40,712 nt of DNA, taken from positions 1 to 40,712 of the forward strand of contig NZ_CANLSL010000025.1 of NCBI RefSeq assembly GCF_947493735.1. The letters are read 5' to 3'. Shown here piece by piece: positions 1 through 8,343 of this stretch. Position 1 is the stretch's first letter, and the number at the start of each line of letters is the position of its first letter. The translations under genes and the position numbers were made by a program. The notes under the pieces were generated by a model. It was given only the letters and a program-made list of their open reading frames with translations, was not told where the DNA came from and made no database searches. Origin of the DNA: an uncultured Acinetobacter sp. (GTDB lineage: Bacteria; Pseudomonadota; Gammaproteobacteria; Pseudomonadales; Moraxellaceae).

Positions 1-36
1 TTTTCAAAGTCATCTAAGCATTCTTATCTCAAATGC

Positions 37-858
37 TTAAAATAAATAACCAAACCCTAATCCCGCAGTAAAGCGTGGATTTTGCTGATTGAAACTATAA
101 CCAATCATCGCATCAAGCTGAAAACGGTCATTCACCATCCACATCACGCCAGTATTGATCATTGATTCATAATGTTGGCTTTCTTGCTTACGATAAACAT
201 ATTCAGAAAAGCCTGATACATTTTCACTAAAATTGTAGCCAACACTTGGAATGGCAGACCAAGCAAGGTCACCATCTTGATAGTCATAAACCATAGTAAT
301 GCCAGTACTGACATCATCACTCGCTCTAAAACCGATCGTTGATGCTACAGTATAAATCTCTTCTTCAGCAGTGAATTCATCATCGCCATTGGCGAGATTT
401 GCCTCAGCAAGTACCGCCCAAGTGAAATTTTCATCATTGGTTTCGATGGCTTTTTTCACGCCGATAATGACATCACCCGTACCATCAATTTCTGTATCAT
501 TCGCACCATCTTTTTTACGCTGCCAGATTGGACCATCCCAACCCACACGAAGCTCAAGATCATCTGCCACGCCGATGCGGAATAAGGCATCACCTTGCAA
601 AGTCAATTGGCTTTCATCGACACCATCAACACGTCGCTCATCATAGGTCGCCGTTGGTACTGATTGCTCCCAAGCCACATGACCTTTTGGCACAATCGCT
701 GTGCCAAGTCTCGCACCTGGTCGATCAAAAGAAAATGATTCTGCCAAAGCCATGTGAGATGTTGCAATGACCATTGATGCAATGATCGCTGTTTTTAAAA
801 GCACTCTATTCAATAGCAAGGTTTTGAAATTCACAGTATTCGAGCTCATGTTAGACAT
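37..858 (-). CDS. Outer-membrane beta-barrel protein, phenol-degradation MetA-like family
   Basis: Predicted outer-membrane barrel of about 273 residues. A long basic N-terminus leads into a hydrophobic segment ending in an ALA-type signal peptidase I site just before ESFSFDRPG. The rest alternates short amphipathic strands (for example LELRVGWDGPIW, FTWAVLAEANL, FTAGLGFGYLF) and ends in Phe, as outer-membrane barrels do. The pattern resembles the family annotated as 'MetA-pathway of phenol degradation' transporter; the substrate cannot be told. The frame is also open from a GTG at 870 that overlaps the TGA of the upstream ankyrin-like gene, so the two are translationally coupled or nearly so. 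I chose the ATG at 858; another ATG lies at 849. No strong Shine-Dalgarno is visible for any of them. Family inferred from memory, not from a search. Confidence 0.75.
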   Translation of the reverse strand: MSNMSSNTVNFKTLLLNRVLLKTAIIASMVIATSHMALAESFSFDRPGARLGTAIVPKGHVAWEQSVPTATYDERRVDGVDESQLTLQGDALFRIGVADDLELRVGWDGPIWQRKKDGANDTEIDGTGDVIIGVKKAIETNDENFTWAVLAEANLANGDDEFTAEEEIYTVASTIGFRASDDVSTGITMVYDYQDGDLAWSAIPSVGYNFSENVSGFSEYVYRKQESQHYESMINTGVMWMVNDRFQLDAMIGYSFNQQNPRFTAGLGFGYLF

Positions 859-866
859 TCGTTGTT

Positions 867-1439
867 TCACGCATTGATTCCCAATTCTTTTGTCATTTTA
901 GCACCATTTTCACGCAATAAGTTTAGCGTTTGCTTTTCCTCAGGCAAGGCTTCACTCCAGTCAATCTCGTCAAAATCACAATCAAACCACAGCTCACTGA
1001 CGGAGCTAAGAATCGTTAAATCTTGATCATCTCGAGTGTTTGGATCAACTTTTTGCGCCAATAACTTCTCCACGAATGGTACACATGCCGCACTGGTCGC
1101 ATCCCAAAGTGGGCCATAAAATTCTTCACTATCCCAAAGGTGCAAATTGGCTTTGGCTTCGATCAAACGATCTAAAATATCGAGATATACTTGTAGACTT
1201 TCGGTTTTTTGTTGATCGCTCAGTGGCTGATTATCTTCATATGCCTGACAGATATTTTCCCACCACTTAAATAACCCATCACACAAAATAGAAATCGGCG
1301 GTCCTTTTTCAGGTTCGATAAAATTCGGATCAAGGTCATGCGCAAGTATACGCTCTACCTGTGCAAGGTCGAGCTGTTCAATCGCCTCAATAAGTTGTCG
1401 TTGCTCTGCGTTCAACATTGCCTGCTCCCTTGCGGTCAT
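867..1439 (-). CDS. Ankyrin-repeat-like hypothetical protein
   Basis: A 190-residue soluble, acidic protein without signal peptide or membrane segment. The N-terminal part (QLIEAIEQLDLAQVERILAH.DLDPNF) and the later PFVEKLLAQKVDPNTRDDQDLTIL look like ankyrin helix-turn-helix units with the usual 'D.N..D..g.T.L' turn; the middle is degenerate. Ankyrin proteins act as binding modules, so a protein partner is likely but unidentified. It lies immediately upstream of the barrel gene on the same strand, and its stop codon overlaps the possible GTG start of that gene, so the two are probably co-transcribed. Whether the two products interact is inference only. Confidence 0.7.
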   Translation of the reverse strand: MTAREQAMLNAEQRQLIEAIEQLDLAQVERILAHDLDPNFIEPEKGPPISILCDGLFKWWENICQAYEDNQPLSDQQKTESLQVYLDILDRLIEAKANLHLWDSEEFYGPLWDATSAACVPFVEKLLAQKVDPNTRDDQDLTILSSVSELWFDCDFDEIDWSEALPEEKQTLNLLRENGAKMTKELGINA

Positions 1440-1510
1440 TTGGTGATAGCTTACAGATTGCCTGACTTACCAATTGCAAGGTCAAGCATATTGATAGATC
1501 GTTTACGCAT

Positions 1511-1545
1511 AAAAAAACACTTTCCATCATATCGGAAAGTGTTTT
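1511..1545 (-). terminator. Rho-independent terminator of hpf
   Basis: A 12-bp perfect stem, AAAACACTTTCC / GGAAAGTGTTTT, encloses an 8-nt loop. Read on the minus strand the stem is followed by a run of T. It lies about 65 bp after the hpf stop codon and separates hpf from the ankyrin gene. Confidence 0.85.
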
Positions 1546-1610
1546 GATCAGATAGAAAAATTGTGATTAATTACAATTTGCTCAAGCTTTTGATCATTTA
1601 AAATTCTGAC

Positions 1611-1964
1611 TTAAGCTTCTGTCGTTTCAGACCAGTCAGGACGTGCACCACGGCCATGATCTGTTTTTGCAAATGAATGCTCCATCGTACGCTTCAATTT
1701 ATCAATCGCACCATGAATCGCAAGGTCAATATTATCTGCTTTATGCGTAACGGCAACAGGCTTAAATCCTGCAGGGCGTGCTTCGATCATACAACGCTTA
1801 TCGAGTTCGCCACCCCGGTCACCATTGACGTCGCTCAGGTGTACCTCGAAGTGGGTTATTTTTTCACTATACCTTTGAAATTGTTGTTTTAATTCGTCTT
1901 TCACATAGTCGATTAGTCGATCACTACCATGGATATTTTTATCAGTACGGATTTCAATATTCAT
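1611..1964 (-). CDS. hpf: Ribosome hibernation promoting factor (HPF/RaiA family)
   Basis: A 117-residue protein of the sigma-54 modulation / S30EA family. It begins MNIEIRTDKNIHGSDRLIDY, followed by the beta-alpha-beta-beta-beta-alpha pattern with the basic second helix IDKLKRTMEHSFAK. These proteins bind the decoding centre of the 30S subunit and silence ribosomes in stationary phase. The length fits the short form, without the long dimerisation tail, though it carries a short Gly/Arg-rich extension (DHGRGARPDWSETTEA). The frame stays open for 19 more codons upstream, but the ATG at 1964 has a good Shine-Dalgarno (GAGGGAAG) and matches the family start. It has its own promoter and terminator, so it is monocistronic. 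Confidence 0.88.
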   Translation of the reverse strand: MNIEIRTDKNIHGSDRLIDYVKDELKQQFQRYSEKITHFEVHLSDVNGDRGGELDKRCMIEARPAGFKPVAVTHKADNIDLAIHGAIDKLKRTMEHSFAKTDHGRGARPDWSETTEA

Positions 1965-2111
1965 AAATATCTTCCCTCTCTCGTTGACGGTTGACGATAC
2001 TGAAATTTCATCTTGCGCCAAAGATGCACAGTTGTATGTCAGTAATATGTAAATGTCGATCTAACGTAAATTTCTCTCGATCTATTTATAAAAATTACTG
2101 CCTCTCTTTAA

Positions 2112-2139
2112 GTTATACTCCTCCCAAAAAGCTTGTCAA
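2112..2139 (-). promoter_or_regulatory. Sigma-70 promoter of hpf
   Basis: On the minus strand a perfect -35 TTGACA (2134-2139) is followed after 16 bp by -10 TATAAC (2112-2117). It would start transcription near 2105 and give a leader of about 140 nt before the hpf ATG. It is the best promoter match in the first 6 kb. Confidence 0.75.
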
Positions 2140-2660
2140 CGACTAAATATGCAAACGCATATCAACAATTCGTCTTCGTCGGAAAAAATCTGCAACAAAA
2201 TATTTTGAAGTCAGTTGCTATCATTCATTAGATTGACATATTAGCTTGTTAACTTGATTAGAAAACCTGTTTAGTTTGATTTGTATCCTCTATTCATAAC
2301 CAACCGACTAATAAAAAAGATCAGTGTCTTAACTGAAATAAAGATCAGCGCCATCACTCAATGTAACACTTGCGCCGTTCGGGTGTAGTACTGTGACTGA
2401 TTTAGCTTTAAATGATTGTTCGTTGAAAGGTTTCCATACTGAATACTCTGGCTGGTTTCGCATTATAAGTGTCTATAAATCAAGATTTGACGAACATTTT
2501 CAAAGGCGAATATTGGCTCGTCTTGACTTCTTATCCTGAAGCGTTCAAGAAAGATTATTTAGTCTATTACATCGCAATTATCTATCTTTCATATTGAATG
2601 TGTTGCACTATTTTTACAACGCTGTGATCAGAATTTAACAGCATATTTTCATTGACCAGT
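2140..2660. other. Intergenic region hpf-dinB, mostly featureless
   Basis: About 520 bp of AT-rich DNA with no convincing gene. The one thing that stands out is a 44-codon reading frame on the minus strand (2329-2463), listed separately. I found no tRNA, terminator hairpin or long repeat. dinB ends at 2661 with no recognisable terminator. Confidence 0.5.
2329..2463 (-). CDS. Possible small ORF, 44 aa (doubtful)
   Basis: The frame runs from an ATG at 2463 to a TAA at 2329 and encodes a protein-like composition (contains SVWKPFNEQSFKAKSVTVLH and NGASVTLSDGADLYF). Against it: there is no Shine-Dalgarno, and a TATAAT hexamer (2462-2467 on the minus strand) overlaps the ATG, so transcription from that hexamer would begin inside the frame. 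It could be a gene remnant. No family recognised. Confidence 0.2.
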   Translation of the reverse strand: MRNQPEYSVWKPFNEQSFKAKSVTVLHPNGASVTLSDGADLYFS

Positions 2661-3731
2661 TTAAATCAACGACAACTGCACTTGCTCCGTAGCATCTTCT
2701 AAAGCAAATACTCCAACGCCAATCAAGCGAAATTGCAAAGTGCTATCGACGTTAAACTCTTGTAGCAACTGCGCCACAGCCAATTTAAATTCTTCGGCAT
2801 TACGCAACGGCTGTGCAAATGATCGACTGTGTTGCAAAGTTTTAAAGTCAGAAGTTTTCAGCTTAATTTGCACACCTCGAGCGTACATTTTTTTCTGTTG
2901 AAGCTGTTGCCAGACACGCTCAATTAAAGGTTGCCACTTTTCAGTAATTTCATTTAAAAAATAGTCTTTTTCAAACGTGACTTCTTTAGAAATCTGCTGA
3001 CGTTCTCGTTGATGTTGTACTTTGCGATGATCTATACCCTGTGCATAAAGGAACAACTGCCGTCCAAATTTACCAAAATGATGAATCAATTCTGCTTCTT
3101 CCACCACTTGAATATCAGCAATGGTATGCCACGACAAGGCGTGCATTTTTTGTAAAGTGACTTTACCTACACCGGGAAGTTTTTCTAAGGCAAGTTGTTG
3201 AATAAATTGCTGGACCTGATGTGGCTTGACCACGCACAAGCCATTCGGTTTATTCCAGTCTGATGCGATTTTTGCCAAGAATTTATTCGGTGCAACACCT
3301 GCCGATGCGGTCAGCCCTGTTTCCCGAAAAATATCTGCTCGAATATGTTCCGCCACGGCTGTCGCTGAAGTAAGCTGTTTAAAATTTTGCGTCACATCAA
3401 GATAAGCTTCATCTAGCGACAATGGCTCAATCAAATCAGTATATTGTCTAAAGATTTGATGCAACTGCTGGGATACGGCTTTGTATTTGGAAAAGTCAGG
3501 TTCGATGCAAATTACTTGCGGGCATTTCTTCTTTGCCAATGCCACAGACATCGCCGAACGCAAGCCGAACTTTCGAGCCTCATAAGTCGCTGTGGTCACC
3601 ACCGAACGTGGATGATCATGCGCCACAATCATCGGTAAACCACGTAAATCTGGGCGATCACGCAACTCCACCGAAGCATAGAACGCATCCATGTCGATAT
3701 GAATAATTTTACGCAGTGGCGGTTGTGACAT
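2661..3731 (-). CDS. dinB: DNA polymerase IV (Y-family, translesion)
   Basis: A 356-residue Y-family polymerase that copies past damaged bases with low fidelity. Motif I is [17 protein letters not shown], with catalytic Asp and the steric-gate region; motif III is SLDEAYLDV, which carries the other catalytic acidic pair. A helix-hairpin-helix follows ([15 protein letters not shown]), then the little-finger domain to the C-terminus. The length matches E. coli DinB (351). The start ATG at 3731 fits the family N-terminus, but no clear Shine-Dalgarno precedes it. I see no CTG-N10-CAG LexA box in the 95 bp upstream, in line with the known absence of a classical LexA in Acinetobacter. The C-terminus ends QLSLI; no canonical beta-clamp motif stands out in the last residues. 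Confidence 0.95.
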   Translation of the reverse strand: MSQPPLRKIIHIDMDAFYASVELRDRPDLRGLPMIVAHDHPRSVVTTATYEARKFGLRSAMSVALAKKKCPQVICIEPDFSKYKAVSQQLHQIFRQYTDLIEPLSLDEAYLDVTQNFKQLTSATAVAEHIRADIFRETGLTASAGVAPNKFLAKIASDWNKPNGLCVVKPHQVQQFIQQLALEKLPGVGKVTLQKMHALSWHTIADIQVVEEAELIHHFGKFGRQLFLYAQGIDHRKVQHQRERQQISKEVTFEKDYFLNEITEKWQPLIERVWQQLQQKKMYARGVQIKLKTSDFKTLQHSRSFAQPLRNAEEFKLAVAQLLQEFNVDSTLQFRLIGVGVFALEDATEQVQLSLI

Positions 3732-3826
3732 GAGGTGACAGTACCGAAAAATGATCTGACTGCTTTAGTCTAACGCTTTCTTTTCGTAAATGCTCAAGCC
3801 GACTCAACAACAGAACAATTTAAAAG

Positions 3827-4585
3827 TTATTGCTTCGGGACATAGGGCTCAACCGTATTGTTTGATTCTAGAAAAACATCAAAATCCATCGTCGTACCAC
3901 GAAACACATTCAGATCGACTGCTTTGCCAATACCTGAGATTTCACCTTTTTGCGAATATTGCCAAAACAGCCACGGACGCAGATCAAAGCTTGGCGGGGG
4001 ATTGTTTAAATCTTGAAGCCACAATACATGATCATCAAATTTGCCTTTGAGATAGCTTTGATAATAGTTTGGCGTGGTGTAGAAAATCGGTTTTTTACCA
4101 TAATGCTTTTCAAGTTCTGTCGACATGCTAGCAATTTCATTTTGCAATTTTTCGGCGGTAACATCAGGACAATTCGCTTGAAACTCCAAATCCATCACTG
4201 GTGGCATGCTATCCGCTTGTTTTGGCACAGTTTCGATATAATTCTGAGCTTGCTCTAACCCTGTTTTACAATTACGGAAGAAATGATATGCACCGATCTT
4301 TAAGCCTGAATCTTTGGCATTTTTCCAATTTTCGCTAAATCGTGGATCTTTAAAATCGCCGCCTTCTGTGGCTTTGATAAAGACAAATTGATACTTTTTA
4401 TCAATTTTTTTCCAATCAATTTCACCTTGATGATGCGACACATCGAAGCCGTGTACTGCATATTCTTCAAACTTTTGCGGATTTTCAAAATAATGAAACA
4501 ACAAGCCACCGCTAGCTGTCAGCATCAATAATACAATAATCATGATCAGCGTCCTCCGTTTGCTTTTATTTTTACGCTTCGCCAT
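3827..4585 (-). CDS. Membrane-anchored GH25 muramidase (lysozyme-like)
   Basis: 252 residues. A basic N-terminus (MAKRKNKSKRR) precedes one hydrophobic helix (about residues 12-32) that should anchor the protein in the inner membrane with the enzyme in the periplasm. The GH25 domain follows: GFDVSHHQGEIDWKKI, FVFIKATEGGDFKDPRF, IGAYHFF, PPVMDLEF, then KKPIFYTTPNYY and LWLQDL. The acidic residues expected for catalysis, Asp in DVSHHQG and the D.E pair in MDLEF, are present. GH25 enzymes cut the MurNAc-GlcNAc bond. The gene starts 24 bp after the exporter gene and is probably its operon partner. A role in cell-wall remodelling is inferred; it is not phage-like by context, since no holin or other phage gene is nearby. 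Confidence 0.85.
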   Translation of the reverse strand: MAKRKNKSKRRTLIMIIVLLMLTASGGLLFHYFENPQKFEEYAVHGFDVSHHQGEIDWKKIDKKYQFVFIKATEGGDFKDPRFSENWKNAKDSGLKIGAYHFFRNCKTGLEQAQNYIETVPKQADSMPPVMDLEFQANCPDVTAEKLQNEIASMSTELEKHYGKKPIFYTTPNYYQSYLKGKFDDHVLWLQDLNNPPPSFDLRPWLFWQYSQKGEISGIGKAVDLNVFRGTTMDFDVFLESNNTVEPYVPKQ

Positions 4586-4609
4586 GTCTTTAATATATCC
4601 GAAGCCGAG

Positions 4610-6052
4610 TTATGAAACTGGATGATTTTGATCTTGCAGGCGAAACTGACGCAGTTGACGAAATACCAAACTTGCCAAGATCGTGATCGCACCCAAGATG
4701 ATAAAAGTCTGCTGAAACGACCACAAGGTGGATTGCCCTGCGCCGATTTTCTCAAACAGATGTAAAAGCACGCCGACCAATGCCACACCCATACTCATGC
4801 AGACATTAATGACCATGGATAATAAACTATTGCCATTCGCCGACTGTGCTTTGCTTAAATCTTTTAAAGTCAAAGTATTCATCGCCGTGAACTGCATCGA
4901 GTTGACACAACCAAAAGCAAATAAATGCAAACATTGCGTATAAATATTTGGATGCGCATCCAACACTGCAAAACTCATAATACCAAGCCCGACCAAAATG
5001 GTATTCACCACCAATACCCGATAATAGCCAAAACGCTGAATCATCTTTGTGGCAAAATTTTTAATCAAAATCGAACCAAAGACCAAAGGCACCAGCATCA
5101 AACCTGCGTGAAGCGGGCTAAAGCCCATCGCCAACTGCAACATCAACGGTAAGATAAACGGCATACTCGCACTGCCGAGTCGGGTAAAAATATTACCCAA
5201 AATACCAATCCGAAAGCGAATATCTGTAAATAAATCAGGACGGAAAATCGCTCGTAGATCACGCCGTGCATGCCATGTATAAATCAAACCTGCAAACACA
5301 CCTAAAGCTAAAATCGCCAGCACTGTGACGATCGACCAACCGCCTTGTGATAGTCGTTCTAAGCCAAAAGTGAGCGCAACCATCATCACGATCAAATAGA
5401 CAAAGCCGAGATAATCAAAGCGTGGCAAATTTTCCAATTTGACATTCGGCATGTGCGTACACGTCAGGATAAAGCCCAAAATACCGATCGGTAGATTAAT
5501 CAAAAATATCCAATGCCACGTCGCATATTCCACCATAAAACCGCCAAGTGTCGGACCAATCAAAGGACCCACCAAACCTGGAATAGAGATAAAACTCATC
5601 GCCGCAAGGAATTGATTTCTTGGTAAAATCCGAAGCAATGCAAGCCGACCAACAGGCAATAAAAATGCCCCACCTATGCCTTGAAAAATACGCCCAATAA
5701 TCAACTGGCTATAAGTTTGTGAGAGTGCACATCCTAAAGATGCCACAGTAAAAATGGTAATCGCAGCCAAATAGACATTGCGAATCCCAAAGCGATCTGC
5801 CAACCAACCACTCACTGGGATAAACACCGCCACCATCAACACATATGCAATCACCACATTGTGCATCTGCAAAGGGTCAACATGCAGACTATAGGCAATA
5901 CTCGGCAATGCGGTATTGACAATGGTTGCATCCAAGGCCTGCATAAAAAAGCCAAGTGCAGCCAACCACAAAATCACTCGATATTCAGGAGCAACTTTGC
6001 TTTTATGGGCTAATGTTCTAGCAGATTGTTTTGCTGATGAATTGGATGACAT
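4610..6052 (-). CDS. MFS multidrug exporter, DHA2 (EmrB/MdtD-like) family
   Basis: A 480-residue inner-membrane transporter with about 14 hydrophobic helices. It opens with the DHA2 signature AALGFFMQALDATIVNTALP, contains motif A (GWLADRFGIRNVYL) after helix 2 and motif C-like GPLIGPTLGGF in helix 5, which mark proton-coupled drug exporters. Length and N-terminus resemble E. coli MdtD (471 aa) more than EmrB, and no EmrA-type adaptor lies next to it. The substrate cannot be inferred. The ATG at 6052 has only a weak ribosome binding site. The GH25 muramidase gene follows on the same strand, suggesting one transcript. Confidence 0.85.
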   Translation of the reverse strand: MSSNSSAKQSARTLAHKSKVAPEYRVILWLAALGFFMQALDATIVNTALPSIAYSLHVDPLQMHNVVIAYVLMVAVFIPVSGWLADRFGIRNVYLAAITIFTVASLGCALSQTYSQLIIGRIFQGIGGAFLLPVGRLALLRILPRNQFLAAMSFISIPGLVGPLIGPTLGGFMVEYATWHWIFLINLPIGILGFILTCTHMPNVKLENLPRFDYLGFVYLIVMMVALTFGLERLSQGGWSIVTVLAILALGVFAGLIYTWHARRDLRAIFRPDLFTDIRFRIGILGNIFTRLGSASMPFILPLMLQLAMGFSPLHAGLMLVPLVFGSILIKNFATKMIQRFGYYRVLVVNTILVGLGIMSFAVLDAHPNIYTQCLHLFAFGCVNSMQFTAMNTLTLKDLSKAQSANGNSLLSMVINVCMSMGVALVGVLLHLFEKIGAGQSTLWSFQQTFIILGAITILASLVFRQLRQFRLQDQNHPVS

Positions 6053-6236
6053 TAAATCACTAACTTATTGGAAAATTTGGCTGTTGAAATTTGAAGCATA
6101 AGAAACACAGTTTACCTTGCTCATTTCAGAACCGCTACGGTTCAAATTGCCATGTTGCAAACTGCTTGGTTGAAAATTACAGCTTTAAAACATTAATCAT
6201 ATGTAGGCTTTATGATTGTTTAAGAACTAATCGTTA

Positions 6237-6265
6237 TTGTCATACGTTTGTCATCAAAAAGTCAT
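6237..6265 (+). promoter_or_regulatory. Pho box (PhoB site) before the choice-of-anchor I gene
   Basis: Three heptamers in an 11-bp register: TTGTCAT (6237-6243), TTGTCAT (6248-6254) and AAGTCAT (6259-6265), separated by 4-bp spacers. This is the layout of the PhoB site (CTGTCAT-N4-CTGTCAC). It lies about 70 bp before the start codon, the position expected for activation. Confidence 0.8.
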
Positions 6266-6334
6266 GTAAATGACACAGCGCATTCCTAGCATAGATTGAT
6301 TTTATTTTAACTATGCAATTAATGGGGAATATTA

Positions 6335-8131
6335 ATGTCGTTGAATACCAATTTACTGAACAAAAAAGTGCTCTGCTTAGCGATGGGCTTAAGCGTTTCA
6401 ATGCTGTTTACCGCATGTAATGATGACGATAACGCATCAGAGCAACCCGAAGAACAAACCGAAATAACACCTGAAAGTATTGAACTTAGCCTATTAGGTC
6501 GTTATGCATCAGGTGTGTTTGCAGAAAGTGCAGCAGAGATCACTGCTTTTGATCCTGAGTCAAAACGCATCTTTACGGTGAATGCCAAGAAAGGTTTGGT
6601 CGATGTACTTGATGGTCGCGATATGGCGAATTTAACCCATATTGGCGAACTCTCCGCACGTGCTGTTTTGGCTGATTCTGAAGTGAACAGTGTTGCGGTA
6701 CATAACGGTATCGTTGCACTTGCAGTACAAGCGCCGACCAAAACGGATACAGGCTTAGTGGCGTTCTATAAAGCGTCAGATTTAAGCTTCATTAGTTCAA
6801 TACCAGTTGGTGCATTACCTGACATGCTCACCTTTAGTCCTGATGGAAAAAGCGTTTTAGTTGCAAATGAAGGTGAACCAAATGACGGCTACACGGTTGA
6901 TCCTGAAGGCTCAATCAGCATTATTGATGTCACTGACATTAGCAAACCAATTGTTCGCACAGCAGACTTTAAATCTTTCAATGATAAAAAAATGCAACTG
7001 ACTGAAACTGGTGTGCGTATCTATGGACCGAATGCAAGCGTTGCACAAGACTTAGAACCTGAATACATCACCATCTCAAGCGACAGCAAAACTGCATGGG
7101 TGACTTTACAAGAGAACAATGCACTTGCAAAAGTCGATCTTGCCACAGCGACTGTCACGGACGTGTTGCCTTTAGGCTTTAAAGATCATGGTATTGCAGG
7201 TCAAGGGATTGATGCCAGTGATTCAGATGATGCCATTAACATCAAACCATGGGCAGGTGTATATGGCGTATATATGCCTGATGCAATCACCAGCTATGAA
7301 GTTGATGGTGCAACTTATCTCATCACAGCCAATGAAGGTGATGCACGTGAATGGATTAGTGACGAAGATGCTTATTACAATGGTGACACCAGCAAAGGCT
7401 TTATGGATGAGCTACGCATGAAGCATCTTGTGCACAAAGATGGTTTTGCACGTCGTCTTGGCGACGACATGCCTGCACAGCTCAATGCGCTTGGAAAAGG
7501 TGCAAAACTCGACAGCTCTGTATTTGGCTATTGCGGTAGTGACTGTCGTAACGATGAAAATCTAGGTCGTTTAAATATCATCTGGAACATGGGCTATTTG
7601 AAAAATACTGATGGCACGCCAATCCTTGATGAGAATGGCTACATGACCTACAACAAACTATATAGCTTTGGCGGTCGTTCATTCAGTATTTGGGATGAAC
7701 ATGGCGTACAAGTTTGGGATTCTAAAGATCAAATCGAACAAACCATTGCCAAAGAACTTCCAGAATTATTTAACTCTGATCACGAAAGCATTGCACTCGA
7801 TGATCGTAGTGACAACAAAGGCCCAGAACCTGAAGGCGTTACCGTCGGTAAAATCGGTGAAAAGACTTTTGTCTTTGTTGGCTTAGAGCGTGTCGGCGGT
7901 GTCATGGTTTATGATGTTAGCAACCCAGAAGCGCCTGAGTTTATTCAATACATTAACTCTCGTGATGCAGCTGCAACTGAGGAACAGCATGAAAATGGCG
8001 AAGCAGGTGATCTTGGTCCTGAAGGCTTAACATTCATATCAGGTAAAAACTCACCGACAGGTATACCGCTTTTAATCGTGGGGAATGAAGTGAGTGGAAC
8101 GACTGCGGTCTACCAAATTACATTGAAATAA
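6335..8131 (+). CDS. Lipoprotein, choice-of-anchor I family (phytase-esterase-like propeller)
   Basis: 598 residues. A lipoprotein signal ends in LFTAC with the lipidated Cys at residue 28; the +2 residue is Asn, so the outer membrane is the likely destination. The mature part has repeated beta-propeller-like blades (KRIFTVNAKKGLVDVLDG, GALPDMLTFSPDGKSVLVAN, PEYITISSDSKTAWVTLQ, YLITANEGDAREW) and the family's C-terminal GPEPEGVTVGKIGEKTFVFV and DLGPEGLTFI blocks. Such proteins are often annotated alongside alkaline phosphatases or 'esterase-like activity of phytase'; the exact reaction is unproven. The Pho box upstream argues for phosphorus scavenging. A GGGGAA Shine-Dalgarno precedes the ATG, and a terminator follows, so the gene is transcribed alone. 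Confidence 0.82.
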   Translation: MSLNTNLLNKKVLCLAMGLSVSMLFTACNDDDNASEQPEEQTEITPESIELSLLGRYASGVFAESAAEITAFDPESKRIFTVNAKKGLVDVLDGRDMANLTHIGELSARAVLADSEVNSVAVHNGIVALAVQAPTKTDTGLVAFYKASDLSFISSIPVGALPDMLTFSPDGKSVLVANEGEPNDGYTVDPEGSISIIDVTDISKPIVRTADFKSFNDKKMQLTETGVRIYGPNASVAQDLEPEYITISSDSKTAWVTLQENNALAKVDLATATVTDVLPLGFKDHGIAGQGIDASDSDDAINIKPWAGVYGVYMPDAITSYEVDGATYLITANEGDAREWISDEDAYYNGDTSKGFMDELRMKHLVHKDGFARRLGDDMPAQLNALGKGAKLDSSVFGYCGSDCRNDENLGRLNIIWNMGYLKNTDGTPILDENGYMTYNKLYSFGGRSFSIWDEHGVQVWDSKDQIEQTIAKELPELFNSDHESIALDDRSDNKGPEPEGVTVGKIGEKTFVFVGLERVGGVMVYDVSNPEAPEFIQYINSRDAAATEEQHENGEAGDLGPEGLTFISGKNSPTGIPLLIVGNEVSGTTAVYQITLK

Positions 8132-8179
8132 TTTCACTAAAAATGAATTTTATTTCAAACACTTAATCTTCTAAAAATG

Positions 8180-8208
8180 AATAGCAACCTATCGGTTGCT
8201 ATTTTTTT
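8180..8208 (+). terminator. Terminator after the choice-of-anchor I gene
   Basis: Stem AATAGCAACC / GGTTGCTATT with a 4-nt loop, followed by a T run. It isolates the gene from the phosphate permease downstream, which has its own Pho box. Confidence 0.88.
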
Positions 8209-8235
8209 GGATAAAAACAAAATATTTAGATGCTA

Positions 8236-8264
8236 TTGTCATTAAACTTTCATAAAATAGACAC
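8236..8264 (+). promoter_or_regulatory. Pho box (PhoB site) before the PiT-like permease
   Basis: TTGTCAT (8236-8242), CTTTCAT (8247-8253) and TAGACAC (8258-8264) occur at the same 11-bp step as the upstream site. An AT-rich -10-like stretch follows near 8272-8277. The site lies about 80 bp before the start codon at 8344. Confidence 0.75.
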
Positions 8265-8343
8265 ATTTTTGCAATATTGACTTCCAAACGAAGTCATCTT
8301 TGCTTTTTTAGGCTACAACAGTTACCCCACAAGGGAATGAACC

